64,000 bases of DNA from Prosopocoilus inquinatus (GCA_036172665.1 CM069873.1:35702001-35766000), one strand, 5' to 3'. Shown: positions 26,277 through 41,450, counted from the stretch's first letter. Numbers and translations are program-made. The notes: a model not told the origin generated them from the letters alone.

Positions 26277-29200
26277 ACGCATTAGCGTTGTTCCTGTGTT
26301 GTATCTAATCGATCCTTACTCATCTATCATGTTATTTGACGTTTCGATGGACTCTAGTAACTCTGATGTGAGATACGAAGTTTTTGGACGCAGCAGGAGC
26401 TGGAAATAATTATAAACGAAACAACACGTATTAGCGTTGTTCCTGTGATGTATCTAATCGATCCTTATTTATCTATCATGTTATTTGACGTTTCGATGGA
26501 CTCTAGTAACTCTGATGTGACATACGAAGTTTTTGGGCGCAGCAGGAGCTGGAAATAGTTTTAAAAGAAGCAACACGTATTAGCGTTGTTCCTGTGATGT
26601 ATCTAACCGATGCTTACTTAGCTACTATGTTATTTGACGTTTCGATGGACTCCAGTAACTCTAATGTGAGATACGAAATTTTCGGACGCAGCAGAAGCTG
26701 GAAATAGTTTTAAACGATACAACACGTATTAGCGTTGTTCCTGTGATGTATCTAATCGATCCTTACTCATCTATCATGTTATTTGACGTTTGGATGGACT
26801 CCTGTAACTCTGATGTGAGATACAAAGTTCTCGGACGCAGCAGAAGCTGGAAATAGTTTTGAACGAAACAACACGTATTATCGTTGTTCCTGTGATGTAT
26901 CTAATCGATCCTTACTTATCTATCATGTTATTTGAAGTTTGGATGGTCTCCAGTAACTCTGATGTGAGATACAAAGTTTTCGGACGCAGCAGAAGCTGGA
27001 GATAGTTTTAAACGAAACAACACGCATTAGCGTTGTTCCTGTGATGTATCTAATCGATCCTTACTCATCTATCATGTTATTTTTCGTTTCGATGGACTCC
27101 AGTAACTCTGATGTGAGATACAAAGCTTTCGGACGCAGCAGAAGCTGGAAATAGTTTTGAACGAAACAACACGTATTAGCGTTGTTCCTGTGATGTATCT
27201 AATCGATCCTTACTTAGCTACTATGTTATTTGACGCTTCGATGGACTCCAATAACTCTGATGTGAGATACAAAGTTTTCGGACGCAGCAGAAGCTGGAAA
27301 TAGTTTTAAACGAAACAGCATGCATTAGCGTTGCTCCTGTGATGTATCTAATCGATCCTTACTCATCTATCATTTTATTTGACGTTTGGATAGACTCCAG
27401 TAACTCTGATGTGAGATACAAAGTTTACGGACGCAGCAGAAGCTGGAAATAGTTTTAAACGAAACAACACGCATTACCGTTGTTCCTGTGATGTATCTAA
27501 TCGATCCTTACTCATCTATCATGTTATTTGGCGTTTCGATGGACTCCAGTAACTCTGATGTGAGATACAAAGTTCTCGGACGCAGCTGAAGCTAGAAATA
27601 GTTTTAAACGAAACAGCGCGCATTAGCGTTGTTCCTGTGACGCATTTAATCGATCCTTACTCATCTATCATGTTATTTGACGTTTGAATGGACTCCAGTA
27701 ACTCTGATGTGAGATACAAAGTTCTCGGACGCAGCAGAAGCTGGAAATAGTTTTGAACGAAACAACACGTATTAGCGTTGTTCCTGTGATGTATCTAATC
27801 GATCCTTACTTATCTACTATGTTATTTGACGTTTCGATGGACTCCAGTAACTCTAATGTGAGAGAAATTTTCGGACGCAGCAGAAGCTGGAAATAGTTTT
27901 AAACGAAACAACACGCATTAGCGTTGTTCCTGTGATGTATCTAATCGATCCTTACTCATCTATCATGTTATTTGACGTTTGGATGGACTCTAGTAACTCT
28001 AATGTGAGATACGAAGTTTTTGGACGCAGCAGGAGCTGGAAATAGTTTTAAACGAAACAACACGTATTAGCGTTGTTCCTGTGATGTATCTAATCGCTCC
28101 TTACTTAGCTACTATGTTATTTGACGTTTCGATGGACTCCAGTAACTCTAATGTGAGATACGAAATTTTCGGACGCAGCAGAAGCTGGAAATAGTTTTAA
28201 ACGAAACAACACGTATTAGCGTTGTTCCTGTGATGTATCTAATCGATCCTTACTCATCTATCATGTTATTTGACGTTTGGATGGACTCCAGTAACTGATG
28301 TGAGATACAAAGTTCTCGGACGCAGCAGAAGCTGGAAATAGTTTTGAACGAAACAACACGTATTAGCGTTGTTCCTGTGATGTATCTAATCGATCCTTAC
28401 TTATCTATCATGTTATCTGACGTTTGGATGGACTCCAGTAACTCTGATGTGAGATACAATGTTTTCGGACGCAGCAGAAGCTGGAGATAGTTTTAAACGA
28501 AACAACACGCATTAGCGTTGTTCCTGTGATGTATCTAATCGATCCTTGCTCATCTATCATGTTATTTGGCGTTTCGATGGACTCCAGTAACTCTGATGTG
28601 AGATACAAAGTTTTCGGACGCAGCAGAAGCTGGAAATAGTTTTGAACGAAACAACACGTATTAGCGTTGTTCCTGTGATGTATCTAATCGATCCTTACTT
28701 AGCTACTATGTTATTTGACGTTTCGATTGACTTCAATAACTCTGATGTGAGATAAAAATTTTTCGGACGCAGCAGAAGCTGGAAATAGTTTTAAACGAAA
28801 CAACACGCATTAGCGTTGTTCCTGTGATGTATCTAATCGATCCTTACTCATCTATCATTTTATTTGACGTTTGGATGGACTACAGTAACTCTGATGTGAG
28901 ATACAAAGTTTACGGACGCAGCAGAAGCTGGAAATAGTTTTAAACGAAACAACACGCATTACCGTTGTTCCTGTGATGTATCTAATCGATCCTTACTCAT
29001 CTATCATGTTATTTGGCGTTTCGATGGGCTCCAGTAACTCTGATGTGAGACACAAAGTTCTCGGACGCGGCTGAAGCTAGAAATAGTTTTAAACGAAACA
29101 ACACGCATTAGCGTTGTTCCTGTGATGTATTTAATCGATCCTTACTCATCTATCATGTTATTTGACGTTTGAATGGACTCCAGTAACTCTGATGTGAGAT

Positions 29201-29695
29201 ACAAAGTTCTCGGACGCAGCAGAAGCTGGAAATACTTTTAAACGAAACAACACGCATTAGCGTTGTTCCTGTGATGTATCTAATCGATCCTTACTTAGCT
29301 ATTATGTTATTTCACGTTTCGATGGTCTCCAGTAACTCTAATGTGAGAGAAATTTTCGGACGCAGCAGAAGCTGGAAATAGTGTTAAACGAAACAACACG
29401 CATTAGCGTTGTTCCTGTGATGTATCTAATCGATCCTTACTCATCTATCATGTTATTTGGCGTTTCGATGGACTCCAGAAACTTTGATGTGAGATACGAA
29501 GTTCTCGGACGCAGCTGAAGCTGGAAATAGTTTTAAATGAAACAACACGTACTAGCGTTGTTCCTGTGATATATCTAATCGATCCTTACTCATCTATCAT
29601 GTTATTTGGCGTTTCGATGGACTCCAGTAACTCTGATGTGAGATACAAAGTTTTCGGACGCAGCAGAAGCTGGAAATAGTTTTAAACAAAACAAC
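26277..29695 (+). repeat. HOR block C, unit 2 (23 monomers, 3419 bp)
   Basis: It repeats the marker order of unit 1 ('gttatttttcgtttcg' at 27081, exactly 2,680 bp on) and adds units with 'gattgacttcaataac ... gataaaaattttt' and 'cgcggctgaagctagaaatag'. It includes one 147-bp unit and two 146-bp units, which explains the length of 23 x 149 minus 8. Part of it (27320-29397) recurs at 31926-34003, an offset of 4,606 bp. Confidence 0.85.
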
Positions 29696-31925
29696 ACGCA
29701 TTAGCGTTGTTCCTGTGTTGTATCTAATCGATCCTTACTCATCTATCATGTTATTTGACGTTTCGATGGACTCTAGTAACTCTGATGTGAGATACGAAGT
29801 TTTTGGACGCAGCAGGAGCTGGAAATAATTATAAACGAAACAACACGTATTAGCGTTGTTCCTGTGATGTATCTAATCGATCCTTATTTATCTATCATGT
29901 TATTTGACGTTTCGATGGACTCTAGTAACTCTGATGTGACATACGAAGTTTTTGGGCGCAGCAGAAGCTGGAAATAGTTTTAACAGAAGCAACACGTATT
30001 AGCGTTGTTCCTGTGATGTATCTAACCGATGCTTACTTAGCTACTATGTTATTTGACGTTTCGATGGACTCCAGTAACTCTAATGTGAGATACGAAATTT
30101 TCGGACGCAGCAGAAGCTGGAAATAGTTTTAAACGATACAACACGTATTAACGCTGTTCCTGTGATGTATCTAATCGATCCTTACTCATCTATCATGTTA
30201 TTTGACGTTTGGATGGACTCCTGTAACTCTGATGTGAGATACAAAGTTCTCGGACGCAGCAGAAGGTGGAAATAGTTTTGAACGAAACAACACGTATTAT
30301 CGTTGTTCCTGTGATGTGTCTAATCGATCCTTACTTATCTATCATGTTATTTGAAGTTTGGATGGTCTCCAGTAACTCTGATGTGAGATACAAAGTTTTC
30401 GGACGCAGCAGAAGCTGGAGATAGTTTTAAACGAAACAACACGCATTAGCATTGTTCCTGTGATGTATCTAATCGATCCTTACTCATCTATCATGTTATT
30501 TTTCGTTTCGATGGACTCCAGTAACTCTGATGTGAGATACAAAGCTTTCGGACGCAGCAGAAGCTGGAAATAGTTTTGAACGAAACAACACGTATTAGCG
30601 TTGTTCCTGTGATGTATCTAATCGATCCTTACTTAGCTACTATGTTATTTGACGCTTCGATGGACTCCAATAACTCTGATGTGAGATACAAAGTTTTCGG
30701 ACGCAGCAGAAGCTGGAAATAGTTTTAAACGAAACAACATGCATTAGCGTTGCTCCTGTGATGTATCTAATCGATCCTTACTCATCTATCATTTTATTTG
30801 ACGTTTGGATAGACTCCAGTAACTCTGATGTGAGATACAAAGTTTACGGACGCAGCAGAAGCTGGAAATAGTTTTAAACGAAACAACACGCATTACCGTT
30901 GTTCCTGTGATGTATCTAATCGATCCTTACTCATCTATCATGTTATTTGGCGTTTCGATGGACTCCAGTAACTCTGATGTGAGATACAAAGTTCTCGGAC
31001 GCAGCTGAAGCTAGAAATAGTTTTAAACGAAACAGCGCGCATTAGCGTTGTCCCTGTGACGCATTTAATCGATCCTTACTCATCTATCATGTTATTTGAC
31101 GTTTGAATGGACTCCAGTAACTCTGATGTGAGATACAAAGTTCTCGGACGCAGCAGAAGCTGGAAATAGTTTTGAACGAAACAACACGTATTAGCGTTGT
31201 TCCTGTGATGTATCTAATCGATCCTTACTTATCTACTATGTTATTTGACGTTTCGATGGACTCCAGTAACTCTAATGTGAGAGAAATTTTCGGACGCAGC
31301 AGAAGCTGGAAATAGTTTTAAACGAAACAACACGTATTAGCGTTGTTCCTGTGATGTATCTAATCGCTCCTTACTTAGCTACTATGTTATTTGACGTTTC
31401 GATGGACTCCAGTAACTCTAATGTGAGATACGAAATTTTCGGACGCAGCGGAAGCTGGAAATAGTTTTAAACGAAACAACACGTATTAGCGTTGTTCCTG
31501 TGATGTATCTAATCGATCCTTACTCATCTATCATGTTATTTGACGTTTGGATGGACTCCAGTAACTGATGTGAGATACAAAGTTCTCGGACGCAGCAGAA
31601 GCTGGAAATAGTTTTGAACGAAACAACACGTATTAGCGTTGTTCCTGTGATGTATCTAATCGATCCTTACTTATCTATCATGTTATCTGACGTTTGGATG
31701 GACTCCAGTAACTCTGATGTGAGATACAATGTTTTCGGACGCAGCAGAAGCTGGAGATAGTTTTAAACGAAACAACACGCATTAGCGTTGTTCCTGTGAT
31801 GTATCTAATCGATCCTTGCTCATCTATCATGTTATTTGGCGTTTCGATGGACTCCAGTAACTCTGATGTGAGATACAAAGTTTTCGGACGCAGCAGAAGC
31901 TGGAAATAGTTTTAAACGAAACAAC
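29696..31925 (+). repeat. HOR block C, unit 3 (15 monomers), ending in an 8-monomer subunit
   Basis: Third start of the 'taaacaaaac' unit, 3,419 bp after the second; 'gttatttttcgtttcg' recurs at 30500 as expected. Private changes include 'acgctgttcc' near 30152 and 'ttgtccctgtgacgc' near 31048. Its final eight units (30739-31925, 1,187 bp) are repeated immediately downstream. Confidence 0.83.
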
Positions 31926-33261
31926 ATGCATTAGCGTTGCTCCTGTGATGTATCTAATCGATCCTTACTCATCTATCATTTTATTTGACGTTTGGATAGA
32001 CTCCAGTAACTCTGATGTGAGATACAAAGTTTACGGACGCAGCAGAAGCTGGAAATAGTTTTAAACGAAACAACACGCATTACCGTTGTTCCTGTGATGT
32101 ATCTAATCGATCCTTACTCATCTATCATGTTATTTGGCGTTTCGATGGACTCCAGTAACTCTGATGTGAGATACAAAGTTCTCGGACGCAGCTGAAGCTA
32201 GAAATAGTTTTAAACGAAACAGCGCGCATTAGCGTTGTCCCTGTGACGCATTTAATCGATCCTTACTCATCTATCATGTTATTTGACGTTTGAATGGACT
32301 CCAGTAACTCTGATGTGAGATACAAAGTTCTCGGACGCAGCAGAAGCTGGAAATAGTTTTGAACGAAACAACACGTATTAGCGTTGTTCCTGTGATGTAT
32401 CTAATCGATCCTTACTTATCTACTATGTTATTTGACGTTTCGATGGACTCCAGTAACTCTAATGTGAGAGAAATTTTCGGACGCAGCAGAAGCTGGAAAT
32501 AGTTTTAAACGAAACAACACGCATTAGCGTTGTTCCTGTGATGTATCTAATCGATCCTTACTCATCTATCATGTTATTTGACGTTTGGATGGACTCTAGT
32601 AACTCTAATGTGAGATACGAAGTTTTTGGACGCAGCAGGAGCTGGAAATAGTTTTAAACGAAACAACACGTATTAGCGTTGTTCCTGTGATGTATCTAAT
32701 CGCTCCTTACTTAGCTACTATGTTATTTGACGTTTCGATGGACTCCAGTAACTCTAATGTGAGATACGAAATTTTCGGACGCAGCGGAAGCTGGAAATAG
32801 TTTTAAACGAAACAACACGTATTAGCGTTGTTCCTGTGATGTATCTAATCGATCCTTACTCATCTATCATGTTATTTGACGTTTGGATGGACTCCAGTAA
32901 CTGATGTGAGATACAAAGTTCTCGGACGCAGCAGAAGCTGGAAATAGTTTTGAACGAAACAACACGTATTAGCGTTGTTCCTGTGATGTATCTAATCGAT
33001 CCTTACTTATCTATCATGTTATCTGACGTTTGGATGGACTCCAGTAACTCTGATGTGAGATACAATGTTTTCGGACGCAGCAGAAGCTGGAGATAGTTTT
33101 AAACGAAACAACACGCATTAGCGTTGTTCCTGTGATGTATCTAATCGATCCTTGCTCATCTATCATGTTATTTGGCGTTTCGATGGACTCCAGTAACTCT
33201 GATGTGAGATACAAAGTTTTCGGACGCAGCAGAAGCTGGAAATAGTTTTGAACGAAACAAC
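31926..33261 (+). repeat. 9-monomer tandem copy of 30739-31925 (1336 bp)
   Basis: Both copies begin with 'atgcattagcgttgctcc' and carry the same 146-bp and 147-bp units. This copy has one extra unit (32519-32667, 'ggatggactctagtaactctaatg') that the first lacks. The same extra unit sits at 27913-28061, so this copy resembles 27320-28655 more closely than it does its direct neighbour. Confidence 0.83.
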
Positions 33262-34152
33262 ACGTATTAGCGTTGTTCCTGTGATGTATCTAATCGATCC
33301 TTACTTAGCTACTATGTTATTTGACGTTTCGATTGACTTCAATAACTCTGATGTGAGATAAAAATTTTTCGGACGCAGCAGAAGCTGGAAATAGTTTTAA
33401 ACGAAACAACACGCATTAGCGTTGTTCCTGTGATGTATCTAATCGATCCTTACTCATCTATCATTTTATTTGACGTTTGGATGGACTACAGTAACTCTGA
33501 TGTGAGATACAAAGTTTACGGACGCAGCAGAAGCTGGAAATAGTTTTAAACGAAACAACACGCATTACCGTTGTTCCTGTGATGTATCTAATCGATCCTT
33601 ACTCATCTATCATGTTATTTGGCGTTTCGATGGGCTCCAGTAACTCTGATGTGAGACACAAAGTTCTCGGACGCGGCTGAAGCTAGAAATAGTTTTAAAC
33701 GAAACAACACGCATTAGCGTTGTTCCTGTGATGTATTTAATCGATCCTTACTCATCTATCATGTTATTTGACGTTTGAATGGACTCCAGTAACTCTGATG
33801 TGAGATACAAAGTTCTCGGACGCAGCAGAAGCTGGAAATACTTTTAAACGAAACAACACGCATTAGCGTTGTTCCTGTGATGTATCTAATCGATCCTTAC
33901 TTAGCTACTATGTTATTTCACGTTTCGATGGACTCCAGTAACTCTAATGTGAGAGAAATTTTCGGACGCAGCAGAAGCTGGAAATAGTTTTAAACGAAAC
34001 AACACGCATTAGCGTTGTTCCTGTGATGTATCTAATCGATCCTTACTCATCTATCATGTTATTTGGCGTTTCGATGGACTCCAGAAACTTTGATGTGAGG
34101 TACAAAGTTTTCGGACGCAGCAGAAGCTGGAAATACTTTTAAACGAAACAAC

Positions 34153-34295
34153 ACGCATTAGCGTTGTTCCTGTGATGTATCTAATCGATCCTTACTTAGC
34201 TATGTTATTTCACGTTTCGATGGACTCCAGTAACTCTAATGTGAGAGAAATTTTCGGACGCAGCTGAAGCTGGAAATAGTTTTAAATGAAACAAC
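34153..34295 (+). repeat. 143-bp monomer with two 3-bp deletions
   Basis: In addition to 'gtgagagaaatttt', this unit reads 'cttacttagctatg' where related units read 'cttacttagctactatg'. It and the preceding unit (34004-34152) are missing from the second copy of the 8-kb block, which accounts for the offset falling from 8,040 to 7,748 bp (149 + 143 = 292). Confidence 0.9.
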
Positions 34296-37200
34296 ACGTA
34301 CTAGCGTTGTTCCTGTGATATATCTAATCGATCCTTACTCATCTATCATGTTATTTGACGTTTGGATGGACTCCAGTAACTCTGATGTGAGGTACAAAGT
34401 TTTCGGACGCAGCAGAAGCTGGAAATAGTTTTAAATGAAACAACACGCATTAGCGTTGTTCCTGTGATGTATCTAATGGATCCTTACTCATCTATCATGT
34501 TATTTGACGTTTCGATGGACTCTAGTATCTCTGATGTGATATACGAAGTTTTTGGACGCAGCAGGAGCTGGAAATAGTTTTAAACGAAACAACACGTATT
34601 AGCGTTGTTCCTGTGATGTATCTAATCGATCCTTACTCATCTATCATGTTATTTGACGTTTGGATGGACTCCAGTAACTCTGATGTGAGATACAATGTTC
34701 TCGGACGCAGCAGAAGCTGGAAATAGTTTTAATCGAAACAACACGCATTAGCGTTGTTCCTGTGATGTATCTAATCGATCCTTACTCATCTATCATGTTA
34801 TTTGACGTTTCGATGGACTCTAGTAACTCTGATGTGAGATACGAAGTTTTTGGACGCAGCAGGAGCTGGAAATAGTTTTAAACGAAACAACACGTATTAG
34901 CGTTGTTCCTGTGATGTATCTAATCGCTCCTTACTTAGCTACTATGTTATTTGACGTTTCGATGGACTCCAGTAACTCTAATGTGAGATACGAAATTTTC
35001 GGACGCAGCAGAAGCTGGAAATAGTTTTAAACGAAACAACACGTATTAGCGTTGTTCCTGTGATGTATCTAATCGATCCTTACTCATCTATCATGTTATT
35101 TGACGTTTGGATGGACTCCAGTAACTGATGTGAGATACAAAGTTCTCGGACGCAGCAGAAGCTGGAAATAGTTTTGAACGAAACAACACGTATTAGCGTT
35201 GTTCCTGTGATGTATCTAATCGATCCTTACTTATCTATCATGTTATCTGACGTTTGGATGGACTCCAGTAACTCTGATGTGAGCTACAATGTTTTCGGAC
35301 GCAGCAGAAGCTGGAGATAGTTTTAAACGAAACAACACGCATTAGCGTTGTTCCTGTGATGTATCTAATCGATCCTCACTTAGCAACTATGTTATTTCAC
35401 GTTTCGATGGACTCCAGTAACTCTAATGTGAGATACGAAATTTTCGGACGCAGCAGAAGCTGGAAATAGTTTTAAACGAAACAATACGCATTAGCGTTGT
35501 TCCTGTGATGTATCTAATCGATTCTTACTCATCTATCATGTTATTTGGCGTTTCGATGGACTCCAGAAACTTTGATGTGAGATACGAAGTTCTCGGACGC
35601 AGCTGAAGCTGGAAATAGTTTTAAATGAAACAACACGTACTAGCGTTGTTCCTGTGATATATCTAATCGATCCTTACTCATCTATCATGTTATTTGACGT
35701 TTGGATGGACTCCAGTAACTCTGATGTGAGGTACAAAGTTCTCGGACGCAGCAGAAGCTGGAAATAGTTTTAAATGAAACAACACGCATTAGCGTTGTTC
35801 CTGTGATGTATCTAATCGATCCTTACTCATCTATCATGTTATTTGACGTTTCGATGGACTCTAGTAACTCTGACGTGAGATACGAAGTTTTTGGACGCAG
35901 CAGGAGCTGGAAATAGTTTTAAACGAAACAACACGTATTAGCGTTGTTCCTGTGATGTATCTAATCGATCCTTACTCATCTATCATGTTATTTGACGTTT
36001 GGATGGACTCCAGTAGCTCTGATGTGAGATACAAAGTTCTCGGACGCAGCAGAAGCTGGAAATAGTTTTGAACGAAACAAAACGTATTAGCGTTGTTCCT
36101 GTGATGTATCTAATCGATCCTTACTTATCTACTATGTTATTTGACGTTTCGATGGACTCTAGTAACTCTGATGTGAGATACGAAATTTTCGATCGTAGCA
36201 GAATCTGGAAATAGTTTTAAATGAAACAACACGCATTAGCGTTGTTCCTGTGATGTATCTAATCGATCCTTACTCATCTATCATGTTATTTGACGTTTCG
36301 ATGGACTCCAGTAACTCTAATGTGAGATACGAAATTTTCGGACGCAGCAGAAGCTGGAAATAGTTTTAAACGAAACAACACGCATTAGCGTTGTTCCTGT
36401 GATGTATCTAATCGATCCTTACTTAGCTAGTATGTTATTTCACGTTTCGATGGACTCCAGTAACTCTAATGTGAGAGAAATTTTCGGACGCAGCAGAAGC
36501 TGGAAATAGTTTTAAACGAAACAACACGCATTAGCGTTGTTCCTGTGATGTATCTAATCGATCCTTACTCATCTATCATGTTATTTGGCGTTTCGATGGA
36601 CTCCAGAAACTTTGATGTGAGATACGAAGTTCTCGGACGCAGCTGAAGCTGGAAATAGTTTTAAATGAAACAACACGTACTAGCGTTGTTCCTGTGATAT
36701 ATCTAATCGATCCTTACTCATCTATCATGTTATTTGACGTTTGGATGGACTCCAGTATCTCTGATGTGAGGTACAAAGTTTTCGGACGCAGCAGAAACTG
36801 GAAATAGTTTTAAATGAAACAACACGCATTAGCGTTGTTCCTGTGATGTGTCTAATGGATCCTTACTCATCTATCATGTTATTTGACGTTTCGATGGACT
36901 CTAGTAACTCTGATGTGATATACGAAGTTTTTGGACGCAGCAGGAGCTGGAAATAGTTTTAAACGAAACAACACGTATTAGCGTTGTTCCTGTGATGTAT
37001 CTAATCGATCCTTACTCATCTATCATGTTATTTGACGTTTGGATGGACTCCAGTAACTCTGATGTGAGATACAATGTTCTCGGACGCAGCAGAAGCTGGA
37101 AATAGTTTTAATCGAAACAACACGCATTAGCGTTGTTCCTGTGATGTATCTAATCGATCCTTACTCATCTATCATGTTATTTGACGTTTCGATGGACTCT

Positions 37201-37715
37201 AGTAACTCTGATGTGAGATACGAAGTTTTTGGAAGCAGCAGGAGCTGGAAATAGTTTTAAACGAAACAACACGTATTAGCGTTGTTCCTGTGATGTATCT
37301 AATCGCTCCTTACTTAGCTACTATGTTATTTGACGTTTCGATGGACTCCAGTAACTCTAATGTGAGATACGAAATTTTCGGACGCAGCAGAAGCTGGAAA
37401 TAGTTTTAAACGAAACAACACGTATTAGCGTTGTTCCTGTGATGTATCTAATCGATCCTTACTCATCTATCATGTTATTTGACGTTTGGATGGACTCCAG
37501 TAACTGATGTGAGATACAAAGTTCTCGGACGCAGCAGAAGCTGGAAATAGTTTTGAACGAAACAACACGTATTAGCGTTGTTCCTGTGATGTATCTAATG
37601 GATCCTTACTCATCTATCATGTTATTTGACGTTTCGATGGACTCTAGTAACTCTGATGTGATATACGAAGTTTTTGGACGCAGCAGGAGCTGGAAATAGT
37701 TTTAAACGAAACAAC

Positions 37716-37870
37716 ACGTATTAGCGTTGCTCCTGTGATGTATCTATATCTAATCGATCCTTACTCATCTATCATGTTATTTGACGTTTGGATGGACTCC
37801 ATTAACTCTGATGTGAGGTACAAAGTTTTCGGACGCAGCAGAAGCTGGAAATAGTTTTAAATGAAACAAC
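37716..37870 (+). repeat. 155-bp monomer with 6-bp insertion (first)
   Basis: 'gatgtatctaatcg' has become 'gatgtatctatatctaatcg': a six-base duplication (tatcta) at 37741. The same lengthened unit occurs at 38614-38768 and 45911-46065. This first one lies in a segment missing from the second 8-kb copy. Confidence 0.92.
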
Positions 37871-38613
37871 ACGCATTAGCGTTGTTCCTGTGATGTATCT
37901 AATGGATCCTTACTCATCTATCATGTTATTTGACGTTTCGATGGACTCTAGTAACTCTGATGTGATATACGAAGTTTTTGGACGCAGCAGGAGCTGGAAA
38001 TAGTTTTAAACGAAACAACACGTATTAGCGTTGATCCTGTGATGTATCTAATCGATCCTTACTCATCTATCATGTTATTTGACGTTTGGATGGACTCCAG
38101 TAACTCTGATGTGAGATACAATATTCTCGGACGCAGCAGAAGCTGGAAATAGTTTTGAACGAAACAACACGTATTAGCGTTGTTACTGTGATGTATCTAA
38201 TCGATCCTTACTCATCTATCATGTTATTTGACGTTTGGATGGACTCCAGTAGCTCTGATGTGAGATACAACGTTCTCGGACGCAGCAGAAGCTGGAAATA
38301 GTTTTGAACGAAACAAAACGTATTAGCGTTGTTCCTGTGATGTATCTAATCGATCCTTACTCATCTATCATGTTATTTGACGTTTGGATGGACTCCAGTA
38401 ACTGATGTGAGATACAAAGTTCTCGGACGCAGCAGAAGCTGGAAATAGTTTTGAACGAAACAACACGTATTAGCGTTGTTCCTGTGATGTATCTAATGGA
38501 TCCTTACTCATCTATCATGTTATTTAACGTTTCGATGAACTCTAGTAACTCTGATGTGATATACGAAGTTTTTGGACGCAGCAGGAGCTGGAAATAGTTT
38601 TAAACGAAACAAC

Positions 38614-38768
38614 ACGTATTAGCGTTGTTCCTGTGATGTATCTATATCTAATCGATCCTTACTCATCTATCATGTTATTTGACGTTTGGATGGACACCAG
38701 TAACTCTGATGTGAGGTACAAAGTTTTCGGACGCAGCAGAAGCTGGAAATAGTTTTAAATGAAACAAC
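38614..38768 (+). repeat. 155-bp monomer with 6-bp insertion (second)
   Basis: Same 'tatcta' duplication, here with 'ggacaccagtaac'. That extra substitution is shared with the unit at 45911 but not with the one at 37716, so this unit is the direct partner of the 45911 copy. Confidence 0.92.
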
Positions 38769-39364
38769 ACGCATTAGCGTTGTTCCTGTGATGTATCTAA
38801 TGGATCCTTACTCATCTATCATGTTATTTGACGTTTCGATGGACTCTAGTAACTCTGATGTGATATACGAAGTTTTTGGACGCAGCAGGAGCTGGAAATA
38901 GTTTTAAACGAAACAACACGTATTAGCGTTGTTCCTGTGATGTATCTAATCGATCCTTAATCATCTATCATGTTATTTGACGTTTGGATGGACTCCAGTA
39001 ACTCTGATGTGAGATACAATATTCTCGGACGCAGCAGAAGCTGGAAATAGTTTTGAACGAAACAACACGTATTAGCGTTGTTACTGTGATGTATCTAATC
39101 GATCCTTACTCATCTATCATGTTATTTGACGTTTGGATGGACTCCAGTAGCTCTGATGTGAGATACAAAGTTCTCGGACGCAGCAGAAGCTGGAAATAGT
39201 TTTGAACGAAACAAAACGTATTAGCGTTGTTCCTGTGATGTATCTAATCGATCCTTACTTATCTACTATGTTATTTGACGTTTCGATGGACTCTAGTAAC
39301 TCTGATGTGAGATACGAAATTTTCGATCGTAGCAGAATCTGGAAATAGTTTTAAATGAAACAAC

Positions 39365-40407
39365 ACGCATTAGCGTTGTTCCTGTGATGTATCTAATCGA
39401 TCCTTACTCATCTATCATGTTATTTGACGTTTCGATGGACTCCAGTAACTCTAATGTGAGATACGAAATTTTCGGACGCAGCAGAAGCTGGAAATAGTTT
39501 TAAACGAAACAACACGCATTAGCGTTGTTCCTGTGATGTATCTAATCGATCCTTACTCATCTATCATGTTATTTGACGTTTCGATGGACTCTAGTAACTC
39601 TGATGTGAGATACGAAGTTTTTGGACGCAGCAGGAGCTGGAAATAGTTTTAAACGAAACAACACGTATTAGCGTTGTTCCTGTGATGTATCTAATCGATC
39701 CTTACTCATCTATCATGTTATTTGACGTTTGGATGGACTCCAGTAACTCTGATGTGAGATACAAAGTTCTCGGACGCAGCAGAAGCTGGAAGTAGTTTTG
39801 AACGAAACTACACGTATTAGCGTTGTTCCTGTGATGTATCTAATCGATCCTTACTTATCTATCATGTTATTTGACGTTTGGATGGACTCCAGTAACTCTG
39901 ATGTGAGATACAAAATTTTCGGACGCAGCAGAAGCTGGAAATAGTTTTAAACGAAACAACACGCATTAGCGTTGTTCCTGTGATGTATCTAATCGATCCT
40001 TACTCATCTATCATGTTATTTGACGTTTCGATGGACTCCAGTAACTCTAATGTGAGATACGAAATTCTCGGACGCAGCAGGAGCTGGAAATAGTTTTAAA
40101 CGAAACAACACGCATTAGCGTTGTTCCTGTGATGTATCTAATCGATCCTTACTCATCTATCATGTTATTTGACGTTTGAATGGACTCCAGTAACTCTGAT
40201 GTGAGATACAAAGTTCTCGGACGCAGCAGAAGCTGGAAATAGTTTTGAACGAAACAACACGTATTAGCGTTTTTCCTGTGATGTATCTAATCGATCCTTA
40301 CTTATCTACTATGTTATTTGACGTTTCGATGGACTCCAGTAACTCTGATGTGAGAGACGAAATTTTCGACCGCAGCAGAATCTGGAAATAGTTTTAAATG
40401 AAACAAC
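39365..40407 (+). repeat. 7-monomer cassette, single copy (1043 bp)
   Basis: Order of the seven units: ctctaatg/gaaattttcgg; tctagtaac/gaagtttttgg; tttggatgg/ttctcgg with ttttgaac; cttatctatc/caaaattttcgg; ctctaatg/gaaattctcgg; tttgaatgg/ttctcgg; cttatctactatg/gagacgaaattttcgaccgc. Private changes include 'ggaagtagttttg' and 'gaaactacacg'. It is present once here but twice in tandem at 46662-48747 and at 58731-60816. Confidence 0.87.
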
Positions 40408-41450
40408 ACGCATTAGCGTTGTTCCTGTGATGTATCTAATCGATCCTTACTCATCTATCATGTTATTTGACGTTTCGATGGACTCTAGTAACTCTGATGT
40501 GAGATACGAAGTTTTTGGACGCAGCAGGAGCTGGAAATAGTTTTAAACGAAACAACACGTATTAGCGTTGTTCCTGTGATGTATCTAATCGATCCTTACT
40601 CATCTATCATGTTATTTGACGTTTGGATGGACTCCAGTAACTCTGATGTGAGATACAAAGTTCTCGGACGCAGCAGAAGCTGGAAATAGTTTTAAACGAA
40701 ACAACACGCATTAGTGTTGTTCCTGTGATGTATCTAATCGATCCTTACTCATCTATCATGTTATTTGGCGTTTCGATGGACTCCAGTAACTCTGATGTGA
40801 GATACGAAGTTTTTGGACGCAGCAGGAGCTGGAAATAGTTTTAAGCGAAACAACACGCATTAGCGTTGTTCCTGTGATGTATCTAATCGATCCTTACTCA
40901 TCTATCATGTTATTTGACGTTTGGATGGACTCTAGTAACTCTGATGTGAGATACGAAGTGTTTGGACGCAGCAGGAGCTGGAAATAGTTTTAAACGAAAC
41001 AACACGCATTAGCGTTTTTCCTGTGATGTATCTAATCGATCCTTATTTATCTATCATGTTATTTGACGTTTCGATGGACTCTAGTAACTCTGATGTAAGA
41101 TACGAAGTTTTTGGGCGCAGCAGGAGCTGGAAATAGTTTTAAACGAAGCAACACGTATTAGCGTTGTTCCTGTGATGTATCTAATAGATCCTTATTTATC
41201 TACCATGTTATTTGACGTTTCGATGGACTCTAGTAACTCTGATGTGAGATACGAAGTTTTTGGACGCAGCAGGAGCTGGAAATAGTTTTAAACGAAACAA
41301 CACGTATTAGCGTTGTTGCTGTGATGTATCTAATCGATCCTTATTTATCTATCATGTTATTTGACGTTTCGATGGACTCTAGTAACTCTGATGTGAGATA
41401 CGAAGTTTTTGGACGCAGCAGGAGCTGGAAATAGTTTTAAACGAAACAGC